DNA of 64,000 nucleotides from Bacteroidota bacterium (lineage in GTDB: Bacteria > Bacteroidota > Bacteroidia > Flavobacteriales_D > Sanyastnellaceae): contig JAQBTQ010000002.1 in assembly GCA_027624855.1 (NCBI GenBank), positions 1 through 64,000 of the forward strand, written 5' to 3'. Numbering within the stretch: position 1 is the first letter of the stretch; every line of letters begins with the position of its first letter. The position numbers were made by a program, and so were the translations under genes. Under the pieces are notes generated by a model. It was not told the DNA's origin, made no database searches, and was given only the letters and a program-made list of their open reading frames with translations. Positions 43,836 to 54,299 of this stretch are shown one piece after another.

Positions 43836-46800
43836 TCAAAATGGGGAGACATGAATTGGTAGACTAACTCGATGCGGAAACATATCCTGATGGGATTGAA
43901 AGATTATCTCGAGCATATATGCTCCGGGAGCTACAAAACTTGACTGGTGCTGACCGCTCCATTGAATGACTTCCGAATGTTGCTCATTGATTGTCCATTG
44001 GCGATCGTCAAAATCATGAATTTGAAGGCCAAAGGCATCATAGATGTGGGCATGGATTGACCAGGTACCAGGACCTGGTGGATGAATCTCGACGCAAACG
44101 GGCTGGGAAAATGACAAAGGCGAATATGACCAAGTATCTTGAATCACTCGGATACAATTGGGAAATTGAAAAGAGGGGGTTATTTGCCAGCTATTCAATT
44201 TTCCAGCAGAATGTCCGGAAGGATCTAGACTGGAATTCCAAGAAGCCTGCATTGATTGTGCTAGTGGATTCTCAATCCTTTCCAAACTGTGCGCAGATGT
44301 GTGCCAAGGGGCGCGTAGTTCGGGATGAATATGCGTCGAGTCAATTACAGCTTCTCGGTTCGCAAGGAGTAAAGTGAAATCAGACCATAAACTCGGCAAT
44401 GCAGCAGGAAGAACAATGGTTGGGGATTCAATTCTATTCGGGCACTCGGCCAAGGCAACAGCTCCAAAAGGAGGAATGAACCAATGAATGGGTTCGGACA
44501 CAGGGGTCCAGTCATTTGGAAATGGAATCCAATCGGTTGTCCAGAACCAATGTTCAGTGAATACCCATTCACTCGACCCATTTGCCAATTCAATGAAAGG
44601 TTCGGGGCCTCCCGTATTCAACTTTCGCACTTCATTAACAATCAATGGCATCCCGCCCGATAGATTCTGAAGTGAGGGACAAAATTCTTGTACCAACTCA
44701 AGGGTATCGGATTGTGCAATCCAAATGGTTCCATGTTCAAATTGTTGAAACCAACTTCCATGGCTGCCGGTACTCACCATTTCCCAGTGAGCCGGGTTTA
44801 GCTCAATCGGTTCATCGAAAAGTAAGAGTCGCCGATCATTCCAAACTCCGCAGACCGGAGGTTTCGCTTTCATCGATGATCCGTTGTGGGATTCTCCTGC
44901 ATCGATTGAGCCATAGGAACAACCATTGAATTCACTGCTTGAATCCCAGTTCCTCCATGAGTTGGATTCGGTGCATTGAGGTGGACAATTGATGCGAATT
45001 AAGCTGTATCCGGCTTGAGCTTTGCTTCGATCTCGATGCCAGCATCTTCTGTAGTTGACTTCATCAATGACTTCACCCATGGGATTGGACAAAAGAACCC
45101 TGTCATATTCCTTGCCTAGAACGATGGATTGGATGCAAAATCGCTCACCAGGAAGCAGCCATTTTCTAAAATCAATGGTAAAACTGTTCACCGAACAGCC
45201 CGTCAACTCAATCGTATCAGTTAAAGAAGGATTCACCAATTCAACGAACTGACCCCATTGATTGGATAGACCGCTTGGGTCATGGGCAATTTCTGAAATG
45301 AGCACATCTCCAGTTTCGGGTATTCGGTAGGATGAAAAATCAATTGGCCACGGTTCTTCAAGGGTGTTTTCAGTATAGCATCCTTGGACGTGAGAAATTG
45401 TTGGGGTTCCTGAAAGCAGGTTGTTTTGGTCCAAAATCCAATTTAGATACGAAGGTTGTTCATCATTTACCCATGCAAATGCTCCTGTTGATTGAGGATC
45501 AAAGTTGGGGTGAAGTGGCTGATTGAATTCGATTTTACCTTGCCGCAGGCCCCAAGGGAGTTGGACGGTTACATTCAAAGAATCTGCCGACAAAGGATTG
45601 AATTCGATCGGATTTGATTGGCCTGGGGACTGACTAATAGGTTCAATTTGGGTCCAGTTGTTTTCAATGTTGCAATTGGTCAGGTATCGCTTTTGAAACA
45701 ATAGGGATTCATTTTCGAAGGACTTCCAATTCGTACTGTAACTCAATTCGCAAATGACGGCTCCATCAGATTTAATGATGCTTATTGTCTCGCCAGAATT
45801 GTTGAGTGTCCCGTAGTTTGAAGGGATTGCGAGGTAAGGATGAGAGAATGAATGGGCTTCCGAAGAAATGATGATGACCGCTCTATTTTTTGGAGGGATC
45901 ACTCCATTCCAAGATCCCAGGGGGATCAATTCCGACAATATAGAGGTGCTGCCATCGAACCAATTCAAGTCTTCAATCTGCACAGCGTAATCTGATGTGT
46001 TTAGTACTTCCACCCATTCTGGAGCATCTTCAGATTCAATCATTAACTCGGTAAAAATCAGATCTGATTGTCTTGTCCTTTCGGCTCGTGTATGATGGAT
46101 GACAATGTTGGAGTCGATCATTGATAAGGCTGCCTTATCGGTGAAATGGGACAACAAAAACTCCATGGAATCCAATTCCTGCCATGCACTTGGGGGCAAC
46201 ATGAACACTGCATTATTTTCTGTAATACTGATGGGAATTGAATCGCCTTGGACTGACGTGATTTGACCATTGGATGGGTGGAGCGGCTCATCAAACTTCC
46301 ACCGGATGATTCCCATGGCTCCCAATTCTTCGTAGCGAGCGGTTGAAATTTTTGGGGGAAGGGTATCAGGTTGATAAGGACCATAATGGAGGATCTCAAT
46401 TTCAAATTGTTCGGTATTTGATGAAGTGAAGGATGCAGAAAACCCAATGGACAATGGAATTTCGTGGATGCCTTCAGAAAGCGCATATTCAATGGGATCC
46501 CAGCGGGAATCTATGGGCGTGATGGTCAAGGTGGCAGCGGAATCATTCGGGGGTTGCCGCCAGTCAATGACGACGTTCATCTTTTGAGGAAACTGAGAAT
46601 TTGTTGTGGGAGAAAGGACCGGGTAGTTGATCAATGAATTCGGTGAGGGCGTTTCAAACCAACGAATGGAATCATTGATACCGGATTCTCCCAGATGCAA
46701 AAAACTACCCGGAGCCTCATCGGCCTCTGGTGTCCAGGTCGAAGCATTGATTGCTCCCGAATCGGTTAGCCAGTGGATTCTGCTGAAATTGGAGGCTGAA

Positions 46801-47027
46801 CCTTGGAGATCCTGAGACCATCGAATGCTCCAGTGAACACCCTCTGAAGAATCGAAAGGGAAATTGGGTTGAATGACCAAAGCCGCAGAACCCGAGCTGG
46901 AAGCGTTCAGTTTCCAATGTGTTTCTCCTAATTGAATCCAATCTTCAAGGTCTCCGCTGGTGGTCCATTGTCCGAATAAACCCAATGGACAAAGCCAAAA
47001 GATTGCAGTAATTGTCCTTCCCCCCAT
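43836..47027 (-). CDS. Large exported lamin-tail-domain protein
   Basis: A 1063-residue exported protein with a signal peptide (about 1-19, ending GLFGQ). The beta-rich body has three lamin-tail-like domains, near residues 320-440 (LIFTELMIESEDAPEWVEV), 570-680 (VLISEIAHDPSG and FVELVNPS) and 790-930 (LIVNEVRKLNTGGPEPFIEL). The end has a FlgD/gliding-type Ig-like module (SFVAPGAYMLEIIF). Lamin-tail domains in bacteria are found in secreted proteins, often with nucleases, but no nuclease is seen here. It may be a surface adhesin or scaffold; a typical T9SS tail is not clear. It is first in a run leading to DUF4271 and hemD. Function unknown. Confidence 0.82.
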   Translation of the reverse strand: MGGRTITAIFWLCPLGLFGQWTTSGDLEDWIQLGETHWKLNASSSGSAALVIQPNFPFDSSEGVHWSIRWSQDLQGSASNFSRIHWLTDSGAINASTWTPEADEAPGSFLHLGESGINDSIRWFETPSPNSLINYPVLSPTTNSQFPQKMNVVIDWRQPPNDSAATLTITPIDSRWDPIEYALSEGIHEIPLSIGFSASFTSSNTEQFEIEILHYGPYQPDTLPPKISTARYEELGAMGIIRWKFDEPLHPSNGQITSVQGDSIPISITENNAVFMLPPSAWQELDSMEFLLSHFTDKAALSMIDSNIVIHHTRAERTRQSDLIFTELMIESEDAPEWVEVLNTSDYAVQIEDLNWFDGSTSILSELIPLGSWNGVIPPKNRAVIIISSEAHSFSHPYLAIPSNYGTLNNSGETISIIKSDGAVICELSYSTNWKSFENESLLFQKRYLTNCNIENNWTQIEPISQSPGQSNPIEFNPLSADSLNVTVQLPWGLRQGKIEFNQPLHPNFDPQSTGAFAWVNDEQPSYLNWILDQNNLLSGTPTISHVQGCYTENTLEEPWPIDFSSYRIPETGDVLISEIAHDPSGLSNQWGQFVELVNPSLTDTIELTGCSVNSFTIDFRKWLLPGERFCIQSIVLGKEYDRVLLSNPMGEVIDEVNYRRCWHRDRSKAQAGYSLIRINCPPQCTESNSWRNWDSSSEFNGCSYGSIDAGESHNGSSMKAKPPVCGVWNDRRLLLFDEPIELNPAHWEMVSTGSHGSWFQQFEHGTIWIAQSDTLELVQEFCPSLQNLSGGMPLIVNEVRKLNTGGPEPFIELANGSSEWVFTEHWFWTTDWIPFPNDWTPVSEPIHWFIPPFGAVALAECPNRIESPTIVLPAALPSLWSDFTLLLANREAVIDSTHIHPELRAPWHTSAHSLERIENPLAQSMQASWNSSLDPSGHSAGKLNSWQITPSFQFPNCIRVIQDTWSYSPLSFSQPVCVEIHPPGPGTWSIHAHIYDAFGLQIHDFDDRQWTINEQHSEVIQWSGQHQSSFVAPGAYMLEIIFQSHQDMFPHRVSLPIHVSPF

Positions 47028-47133
47028 GTGCCGCTACTTTGCTTGTTCTTTTCCACGAAAAGAAGTCAAAACATTCCACGGATTGCCAGCATTTTATGGA
47101 TGATTTGCGGCAATTTGCGGAAAAAATGAGGCA

Positions 47134-48141
47134 ATGAATGGATTGAATATTGCAGTGATTGGTGCGACGGGTTTGGTGGGAAGGACGATGTTAGAAGTCC
47201 TGGAAGAAATGGACTTGCCTTGTGAACGATTATTATTGGCTGGCAGTGAAAATAGCCGTGGAAAAGAGCTCCTGTTTCGAGGGAAGTCGTGGACGGTTCA
47301 AACGGTGGATGAAGTGTTGAATTCCAAGCCACATGTTGCATTATTCAGTGCAGGCGGAAATGTGTCAAAAGAATGGGCCCCCAAGTTTGCAGAAGTCGGA
47401 ACAACGGTCATTGATAACAGCAGTGCTTGGCGCATGGACCCTGCGTGCCCTCTGGTCGTTCCAGAGGTGAATGGGCACGATATTTTGGGTCATCACCGCA
47501 TCATTGCCAACCCCAATTGCACGACCATGCAATTGGTAATGGTTTTGAAGCCACTTCATGATGCTTATCGGATTCGACGTGGTGTTGTAAGCACGTATCA
47601 GAGCATTACCGGAACGGGCAAGTCTGCGATTGCGCAGCTTGAGGCAGAGCGTGCCGGAAGGGTTCCAGAACATCCGGTCTATCCTCATGCGATTGATTTG
47701 AACTGCCTCCCTCACTGCGATGTTTTCGAGGAAAATGGCTATACGAGGGAAGAGATGAAGGTCTGGAATGAGACCAAAAAAATCCTAGGAGATGATGAAG
47801 TTGCGATGACTTGCACGGCTGTGCGTGTGCCGGTCATGGGGGGACACAGTGAAAGTGTTTACTTGGAATTCGAGCACCCTTTTGAACTTGAAGAGGTGCG
47901 TGAGAAGCTTGAAGCATTTCCGGGCGTTGTGGTTCAGGATGATCCAAGTCAGAACGTATACCCCATGCCAAAGAATTCGGCGGGAATGAATGAGGTATTT
48001 GTTGGACGCATTCGTCGAGATTTAGCTCATCCAAACGGGTTGCATTTGTGGATCGTAGCAGACAATCTGAGAAAAGGTGCGGCGACGAATACAGTGCAAA
48101 TTGCTGAGTACTTGCATGGCCAAAATCGTTGGGATTTGTGA
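47134..48141 (+). CDS. asd: Aspartate-semialdehyde dehydrogenase
   Basis: Reduces aspartyl phosphate to aspartate semialdehyde with NADPH, the branch point to lysine, diaminopimelate, threonine and methionine. The 335-residue protein has the N-terminal NADP-binding AVIGATGLVGRTML, DNSSAWRMD, and the nucleophile Cys129 in NPNCTTMQ. Length is normal. The 106-base gap to the lamin-tail gene shows CAATTTGC at 47113-47120 but no clear promoter. Confidence 0.96.
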   Translation: MNGLNIAVIGATGLVGRTMLEVLEEMDLPCERLLLAGSENSRGKELLFRGKSWTVQTVDEVLNSKPHVALFSAGGNVSKEWAPKFAEVGTTVIDNSSAWRMDPACPLVVPEVNGHDILGHHRIIANPNCTTMQLVMVLKPLHDAYRIRRGVVSTYQSITGTGKSAIAQLEAERAGRVPEHPVYPHAIDLNCLPHCDVFEENGYTREEMKVWNETKKILGDDEVAMTCTAVRVPVMGGHSESVYLEFEHPFELEEVREKLEAFPGVVVQDDPSQNVYPMPKNSAGMNEVFVGRIRRDLAHPNGLHLWIVADNLRKGAATNTVQIAEYLHGQNRWDL

Positions 48142-48157
48142 TTTGCTCATAACTTGC
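48129..48157 (+). promoter_or_regulatory. Putative promoter of TonB receptor gene
   Basis: TTG (48129-48131), 18-base spacer, TAACTTGC (48150-48157), a variant of the Bacteroidota pair. It overlaps the end of asd and lies 46 bases before the ATG at 48204. The spacing matches the one before the M43 protease gene. Confidence 0.4.
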
Positions 48158-48203
48158 ATTCGATTGAATGCAGAAGTTCGATCATTCACACCAAGTCCTT
48201 CAC

Positions 48204-51059
48204 ATGATGCGCAGTCACAACCTTTCCATGTTTGTTGGCCTTTTATTGGCCGTGTTATGTTACTCAGAATTATCCGCCCAAACGGTCATCAAAGGCTCAG
48301 TTCAAGATGCAAGTTCTGGTGAGGATTTGCCTGGTGTTTCCGTTTTTCTAGAGTCATACCGAACAGGTGCGACGACCAATTTTGATGGGCAGTTTCGATT
48401 CACAACCCAAGCAAAGGGTCAGGCCCAGCTGGTCGTGAGTATGGTCGGTTACACCACGTATAAAAAGACTATAGAATTAGGGGCTACAATGTTTGATGCG
48501 GGCATCATTTCATTGAAGGAATCCACCATTGGATTGGCCGAAGCCCAGGTCATTGCTTCGGTGGCCATCGACCGGGAGACGCCCGTGGCGGTCTCGACGT
48601 TGGATGCGAAAACCATCCAAGAGCAGATAGGAGATAAAGAGCTGGTTGAAACGCTGAACATAACGCCCGGTGTTTATGCCACGAAGAGTGGCGGTGGATT
48701 TGGTGATAGTCGAATCAATATTCGCGGTTTTGATCAGCGCAACGTGGCCGTTTTGATCAATGGCATTCCGGTCAATGACATGGAAAATGGCTGGGTCTAT
48801 TGGTCCAATTGGGCCGGCCTCGGAGATGCCGTCAACACCATGCAGGTTCAACGCGGCCTTGGTGCCTCGAAGTTGGCCATCAACTCAGTTGGAGGAACAT
48901 TGAACATCATCACGAAGGGTACTGAAACGGAAAAAGGGGGGAGCCTGATGCAAAGCGTCACGGACTATGGGAGGTATAAAACCATGCTTTCTTTGAGCTC
49001 TGGCGTAATGGATAACGGCTGGGCCGTCAGTGCTGTGGGGAGCCGAACCATGGGAAATGCTTATGTCGATGCGACGTTCATAGACGCATGGAGCTATTTT
49101 TTGACAGCTGCCAAAGATTTCGGCGCACATCGACTTGTTTTCACAGCAATCGGCGCACCTCAGACGCATGGACAGCGGCGCGGCCAATTGACGGTGGAGC
49201 GGTTTAATGATATTCAAAACCTTGGCTATGAGGCGCACCGCTGGAATGAAGATTGGGGTTATCTGAATCGAGATGGTCAATCCAATCAGGTGTTGAATTC
49301 TCGTGTGAATGGCTATCACAAACCCCAATTTGCTTTGAACCACTATTGGCAATTGAGCGAGCGCACGCACTTGGCGACCAGTTATTACATCAGCACTGGA
49401 AAGGGATATGGATCGCGGTACGATGGCACGAGCAATCCACGAATCAGCGAAAGCTATGTGGACTCAACAGGAACAACGCGCAATGTCAAGACTTCCTTGA
49501 ATTGGGACTACTTGTGGGATTCCAATGCGAATAATACACAAGCGGTGACGTACGCGGCCAATCACATTGCCTACAATGAATCGGCACAAGCCTGGATTGA
49601 CACCTTGCATCAATTTGGGGATCCAGTCGTTTTGGACGGCGACACCATTGTGGGTGGGCGCAGTCGCAGCGTTATCGAAAATGCCCACAATGAACATTTT
49701 TGGACGGGCATCCTTTCGACCATTCGGCACGAGGTCAACGACCGACTTAATGTCATGGCTGGTGTTGATGCCCGGTACTACAGTGGCAAACACTTCACTC
49801 GCGTGAATAACCTCCTTGGAGGAGACTTCTACCTGCAATCATTCAGCAGCAGCGATGGTTATGGAATCAATCCTGATTATGCCCTGCTGGCCCAACCCGG
49901 TGACAAGGTGGATTACGACGACATCGGACGCGTGCAGTACGCGGGTGGGTTTGGTCAAGTGGAATACAAAGACGACCGGTTCAGTTTGTTTGGCGCAGGT
50001 ACCATCTCCTATACCACCTACCGTCGCATCGATCCCTACAAGTATTTCCGATACGACGAAACGGGGGTGCAGCAGGTGACCCAGATCAATGAGCAAACCG
50101 GTGAACTAGAAACAACAGAAGAATTTGTATACGGAATCAAATCGTTAAAAGCAGGAAGTGTTGGATTCAATATCAAAGCCGGTGGCAGTGTTCGATTGGG
50201 GGAAGCGCATCATGTCTATCTGAATGGAGGTTACTACTCGAGAGCGCCGTTCATTCGCTACGTCTTCACCAACTATTCCAACGTGTTGAGCAACGACCGC
50301 TTGACCAACGAGAAAGTCGCCGCAGTCGAGGCCGGTTATCGATTCCGCTGGCGCGGAGTTTCCTTCGATTTAAACGCCTATCATACCCAATGGCGCGACA
50401 AGAGCATCATGAGCAGTCCTTTGCTTCGTCCAGATGGAACCGAATACCGTGCGTTCATCACGGGATTAATCCAAACCCATGAAGGCATTGAATTGGAGTG
50501 GCGTACCCGACCAACGTCTTGGGCAGAGATTGGCGGAATGGCGTCATTCGGCAACTGGCGATGGGACAATGATGTGAACGCTGAAATCACAGCAGAAGAA
50601 GGCGGCGAAGTCTTGGAATCACTCTACATTTATTCAGCAGGCCTCAAAGTGAGTGATGCACCTCAATCGCAAATCGGAGTGCTCTCGAATTTCAATGTTA
50701 CACCCCAGCTGCGGTTAGGGGCGAACTATGTGTACAATTGGAATCTTTATGCGCAATTCCAGGTTGATACGGATCGAACCAATCCAGATCGTGCGGGACT
50801 TCAACCGGTCATGCTTCCGGCATTTGGTTACCTCGACCTCCGAGGGAGCTATCGGTTCGAGGCAGCGGGGATGAACTGGATGGCCAGTTTGAACGTGCAA
50901 AATGCATTGAACAACATCTACATCAGCGATGGTTTTGAAACATTCGTCACGGATCCCATGACTGGAGAGAAGGTGCAAGGCACCGTTGAAAATGGAAGAC
51001 TTGAAGGGTATTGGGCCTACGGGCGAACCCTTTCGGCTACTTTGAAAATGATGTTCTGA
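48204..51059 (+). CDS. TonB-dependent receptor with carboxypeptidase-like N-terminal domain
   Basis: A 951-residue outer-membrane receptor. It has a signal peptide (about 1-25, ending LSAQ), a carboxypeptidase-regulatory-like domain (about 27-105, IKGSVQDASSGEDLPGVSVF and VSMVGYTTYKK), a plug (about 140-240, INIRGFDQRNVAVLINGIPV and SVGGTLNIITKG), and a beta barrel with Tyr/Trp-rich strands and a C-terminal Phe. It could import a glycan, siderophore or similar ligand; no SusD-like partner is present. ATG at 48204 or 48207 starts the signal peptide; an earlier ATG at 48168 would add a charged leader. Followed by a bidirectional terminator. Confidence 0.9.
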   Translation: MMRSHNLSMFVGLLLAVLCYSELSAQTVIKGSVQDASSGEDLPGVSVFLESYRTGATTNFDGQFRFTTQAKGQAQLVVSMVGYTTYKKTIELGATMFDAGIISLKESTIGLAEAQVIASVAIDRETPVAVSTLDAKTIQEQIGDKELVETLNITPGVYATKSGGGFGDSRINIRGFDQRNVAVLINGIPVNDMENGWVYWSNWAGLGDAVNTMQVQRGLGASKLAINSVGGTLNIITKGTETEKGGSLMQSVTDYGRYKTMLSLSSGVMDNGWAVSAVGSRTMGNAYVDATFIDAWSYFLTAAKDFGAHRLVFTAIGAPQTHGQRRGQLTVERFNDIQNLGYEAHRWNEDWGYLNRDGQSNQVLNSRVNGYHKPQFALNHYWQLSERTHLATSYYISTGKGYGSRYDGTSNPRISESYVDSTGTTRNVKTSLNWDYLWDSNANNTQAVTYAANHIAYNESAQAWIDTLHQFGDPVVLDGDTIVGGRSRSVIENAHNEHFWTGILSTIRHEVNDRLNVMAGVDARYYSGKHFTRVNNLLGGDFYLQSFSSSDGYGINPDYALLAQPGDKVDYDDIGRVQYAGGFGQVEYKDDRFSLFGAGTISYTTYRRIDPYKYFRYDETGVQQVTQINEQTGELETTEEFVYGIKSLKAGSVGFNIKAGGSVRLGEAHHVYLNGGYYSRAPFIRYVFTNYSNVLSNDRLTNEKVAAVEAGYRFRWRGVSFDLNAYHTQWRDKSIMSSPLLRPDGTEYRAFITGLIQTHEGIELEWRTRPTSWAEIGGMASFGNWRWDNDVNAEITAEEGGEVLESLYIYSAGLKVSDAPQSQIGVLSNFNVTPQLRLGANYVYNWNLYAQFQVDTDRTNPDRAGLQPVMLPAFGYLDLRGSYRFEAAGMNWMASLNVQNALNNIYISDGFETFVTDPMTGEKVQGTVENGRLEGYWAYGRTLSATLKMMF

Positions 51060-51080
51060 ACGGCTGACATCTTGAAATGA

Positions 51081-51106
51081 AAAACCCTCCCAACCAAGAG
51101 GGTTTT
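51081..51106. terminator. Bidirectional rho-independent terminator
   Basis: A perfect 9-bp stem AAAACCCTC / GAGGGTTTT with an 8-base loop and a T-run on both strands. It lies 21 bases after the receptor stop codon and just beyond the tRNA-Thr 3' end on the other strand, so it can end both transcripts. Confidence 0.85.
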
Positions 51107-51109
51107 ATG

Positions 51110-51182
<73 letters not shown>

Positions 51183-51259
51183 ATCGAGCACACCCAATAC
51201 GACAATCTTTCAGTGGAGGTTGCGCTGCTTAGTTGATTTTACAGTCAAGCGGTGCGGTT

Positions 51260-53353
51260 TCAGCGAATGACATCTCCTGCATTCGTTCCTTCTTCAGGAG
51301 TGACGAAACGCAGTTCTCCTTCTGCCGTTTCGGCCATCAAAACCATTCCTTGGCTTTCGATGCCTCGTATTTTTCGCGGGGCCAAATTGGCGAGGAGTGT
51401 TACCCTTCTACCTACCACTTCTTCGGGAGAAAAATGTTCGGCGATTCCGCTCAAAACGGTGCGTTCATCCAAACCAGTCCGAATGGTCAATTGCAAAAGT
51501 TTGTCTGCTTTTGGCACTCTTTCGCATGCGACGACCTCCCCTACACGGAGGTCCAGTTTTTGGAAGTCTTCAAACGTCATAATTTCTTTCAATGGTTGAC
51601 AATCGGACCGAGCACCGGTGGCTTGAGCCTTTGCAGATTCTAATTTTTCAACTTGCGCTTGGACCGTAGATTCCTCGATCTTTTCAAATAAGATTGGCAG
51701 CTCTCCAAGCTTTGTTTCTGCAGGAACCATGATGGGTTTCGCTGAATCCCAAGAAGCGGATTCAATACCAAAGGCGCGTTGGATTTTGGACGCTGTTTTG
51801 GGGAGAAAGGGTTCCAACAATACCGCACAATTCGCCGTGACTTGAATGCACAAGTTGAGGATGATGCGGGTGCGATCGGGATCCGTTTTTTGAACCTTCC
51901 AAGGTTCTTGCTCCGTCATGTATTTATTGCCCAATCGAGCAATTGACATGGCTTCTTGCAAGGCATCACGGTACCGGTTTTTACGGATGCAATCGGCTAT
52001 TTTTTGCGGAGCACTTTCGAGCTGGTTGACGACTTCTAGGTCGCCAGACGTGAAATCGGACACCTCAACAGCGGGTACCGACGAGTCATAATATTTCTTA
52101 GTCAGAACCAAGACGCGATTGACAAAATTGCCGAGTACATCGGCCAATTCGTTGTTCACCCTTTCGCGGTAGTCGGCCCAGGTAAACTCGCTATCCTTTT
52201 GCTCTGGCATGATGCTCGTAAGGACATACCTCAGCTCATCACTTTTTCCGGGAAATTCTTCAAGAAACTCGTTGACCCAAACGGCCCAATTCCTGGATGT
52301 AGAAATTTTATCACCCTCCAAATTCATGAATGCATTGGCAGGGACATTTGACGGCAGGATGTAATCGCCGTGTTCTTTGAGCAAAATCGGAAAAATCAAA
52401 CAATGAAAGACGATGTTGTCTTTCCCAATGAAGTGAATGAGTTCCGTCTCAGGTGATTGCCACCAATCTTCCCATTGCGCACCATTTTTTTCGGCCCATT
52501 CCATGGTGGCAGTGATGTAGCCGATTGGCGCATCCAACCACACGTAAAGAACTTTACCCTCAGCACCCTCCACCGGAACTGGGACCCCCCAATCCAAATC
52601 TCGGGTCATCGCGCGACTTTGCAATCCGCTTTCGATCCAACTTCGACATTGTCCCGTCACATGTGCTTTCCAGGCATCTGACGCATGATGCGTGTGCCCA
52701 TCGAGTTCCCCGGATTCGATGTAGGGTTTTAACCAGTTTTCATGACGTCCCATGGGTAAGTACCAAAGGGTGGTGTCTTTGAGAATTGGGGTCGCGCCGC
52801 TTAGGGTTGATTTCGGTTCAATCAACTCTGTTGGAGAAAGGGTGCTGCCGCATTTCTCACACTGGTCTCCGAAGGCACCGGGCGATTCACATTTTGGGCA
52901 TGTTCCGGTGATGTATCGGTCCGCTAAGAATTGATTGGCCTCTGGATCATAAAACTGGGCTTCGGTTTTTACCTCAAAACTGCCTTGATCCAAGAGTTTC
53001 ATGAAAAATGCTTGCGCGACTTTATGGTGTCGATCGCTCGACGTTCTTGAATAGTGATCAAACGACATATCCAACCCCTGAAATGCCTGCTGCATTTCGA
53101 TGTGATAGCGGTCAACGATTTCACGTGGCGTGACCCCGTCTTTTTTTGCCCTCAGCGTGATTGCTGCACCATGTTCGTCACTTCCGCAGACCCAGACGAT
53201 TTCGGATCCCGCCATCCGCTCAAAACGTGCTCGAATGTCACCAGGCAGGTAAGCCCCCGCAATATGTCCAATGTGAATTTGGCCATTTGCGTAAGGCAAG
53301 GCGGAGGTCATCATCAACCTCTTTGGATGCTTATAAGTGAACGTCGAACCCAT
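51260..53353 (-). CDS. metG: Methionyl-tRNA synthetase
   Basis: Charges tRNA-Met; needed for initiation and elongation. The 697-residue class I synthetase has the HIGH motif in QIHIGHIAG, the zinc knuckle CPKCESPGAFGDQCEKCG, and the KMSKS equivalent KISTS. The C-terminal about 110 residues form an appended tRNA-binding OB domain (EMAP/Trbp111-type: DLRVGEVVACERVPKADKLL). No truncation. It is divergent from the LD-carboxypeptidase gene and is followed by tRNA-Thr. Confidence 0.97.
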   Translation of the reverse strand: MGSTFTYKHPKRLMMTSALPYANGQIHIGHIAGAYLPGDIRARFERMAGSEIVWVCGSDEHGAAITLRAKKDGVTPREIVDRYHIEMQQAFQGLDMSFDHYSRTSSDRHHKVAQAFFMKLLDQGSFEVKTEAQFYDPEANQFLADRYITGTCPKCESPGAFGDQCEKCGSTLSPTELIEPKSTLSGATPILKDTTLWYLPMGRHENWLKPYIESGELDGHTHHASDAWKAHVTGQCRSWIESGLQSRAMTRDLDWGVPVPVEGAEGKVLYVWLDAPIGYITATMEWAEKNGAQWEDWWQSPETELIHFIGKDNIVFHCLIFPILLKEHGDYILPSNVPANAFMNLEGDKISTSRNWAVWVNEFLEEFPGKSDELRYVLTSIMPEQKDSEFTWADYRERVNNELADVLGNFVNRVLVLTKKYYDSSVPAVEVSDFTSGDLEVVNQLESAPQKIADCIRKNRYRDALQEAMSIARLGNKYMTEQEPWKVQKTDPDRTRIILNLCIQVTANCAVLLEPFLPKTASKIQRAFGIESASWDSAKPIMVPAETKLGELPILFEKIEESTVQAQVEKLESAKAQATGARSDCQPLKEIMTFEDFQKLDLRVGEVVACERVPKADKLLQLTIRTGLDERTVLSGIAEHFSPEEVVGRRVTLLANLAPRKIRGIESQGMVLMAETAEGELRFVTPEEGTNAGDVIR

Positions 53354-53415
53354 TAATCAATCAAAAGTGATGCGAATTTCGTGCTTTTTCCTCATCCCTT
53401 GCCATCTTGCCGAAA

Positions 53416-54297
53416 ATGAACCCTACTTCAATCATCGTTCCCTCATTCCTGAAACCAGGGGATGGCATTTGCTTGGCAACTCCGGCTCGATTTGTAACTG
53501 AGGAACAAGTCCATCGAGCGGTGCAGTGGATTGAAGAGTCGGGATTTCAGGCGATCATTCCCGGGGGAATTTTGGAAAGAAGTGGGCAATTCGGAGGCGA
53601 TGACTCGCATCGGGCGCAGCAATTGAATGATGCTTTTCGAGATGAGCGTGCGCACGCGATTTGGGCCATGCGAGGAGGCTATGGTTGCGGCCGCCTATTG
53701 CCTTACTTGGACGCCAAAGCATTCAGGGCCAATCCGAAATGGATCATTGGATTCAGCGATATCACGGCCTTGCATGCGTGGGCCCAAAAGCAAGGGGTTG
53801 CCTCACTCCATGCACCTGTGGCCAATACCATGGGCCTCGTTGATGAATCAGATCGCGCGAGGATGTGGTCAATCTTGCGTGGGGAAGCATCGCATGAAGG
53901 AGCACCCGTCATTGGGGGAAATTTATCTGTGTTGTACAGCTTACTCGGAACGGATTATTTTCCGGATGCGAACGGGTCATGGATATTATTGGAGGACTTG
54001 GATGAGTACCTCTACCACATCGATCGAATGCTATTGGCCTTTCGCTTGGCCGGAGTGTTTGAAGGGGCCAAAGGAATTTTAATGGGGAGTTTTACTGATT
54101 TGCATGACAACACCATTGCAGATGGACAATCCGTAGACAATCCGTTTGGCCTGAACATCAGAGAAATTGTCGAATACCACTGTCCGTGCGAATTGCCAAT
54201 CGTTTGGGATGTTCCAGTTGGTCATGGTCCGAAGAATGAAGCCATTGCACTGGGCTTGGGATCGGAGCGCATCTTGGAATGGAAAGGGGGGATTTGA
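53416..54297 (+). CDS. Muramoyltetrapeptide (LD-)carboxypeptidase, S66 family
   Basis: Removes the terminal D-alanine from muropeptide tetrapeptides in murein recycling. The 293-residue protein has the nucleophile serine in GFSDITALHAW, AMRGGYGCGRLLP, the acidic residue in LLEDLDEYLYHIDRML and the histidine in PVGHGPKNEA. The ATG at 53416 is chosen over a TTG at 53407. A short -7-like CATCTTGC (53403-53410) sits 5 bases before the start. It begins a plus-strand run that continues to 61046. Confidence 0.9.
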   Translation: MNPTSIIVPSFLKPGDGICLATPARFVTEEQVHRAVQWIEESGFQAIIPGGILERSGQFGGDDSHRAQQLNDAFRDERAHAIWAMRGGYGCGRLLPYLDAKAFRANPKWIIGFSDITALHAWAQKQGVASLHAPVANTMGLVDESDRARMWSILRGEASHEGAPVIGGNLSVLYSLLGTDYFPDANGSWILLEDLDEYLYHIDRMLLAFRLAGVFEGAKGILMGSFTDLHDNTIADGQSVDNPFGLNIREIVEYHCPCELPIVWDVPVGHGPKNEAIALGLGSERILEWKGGI

Positions 54298-54299
54298 CC

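Noticed and set aside
43991-44377. Plus-strand open frame of 128 codons opposite the lamin-tail gene
   Set aside because: It lies wholly inside a 1063-residue gene with a signal peptide and clear domains; no supporting features.
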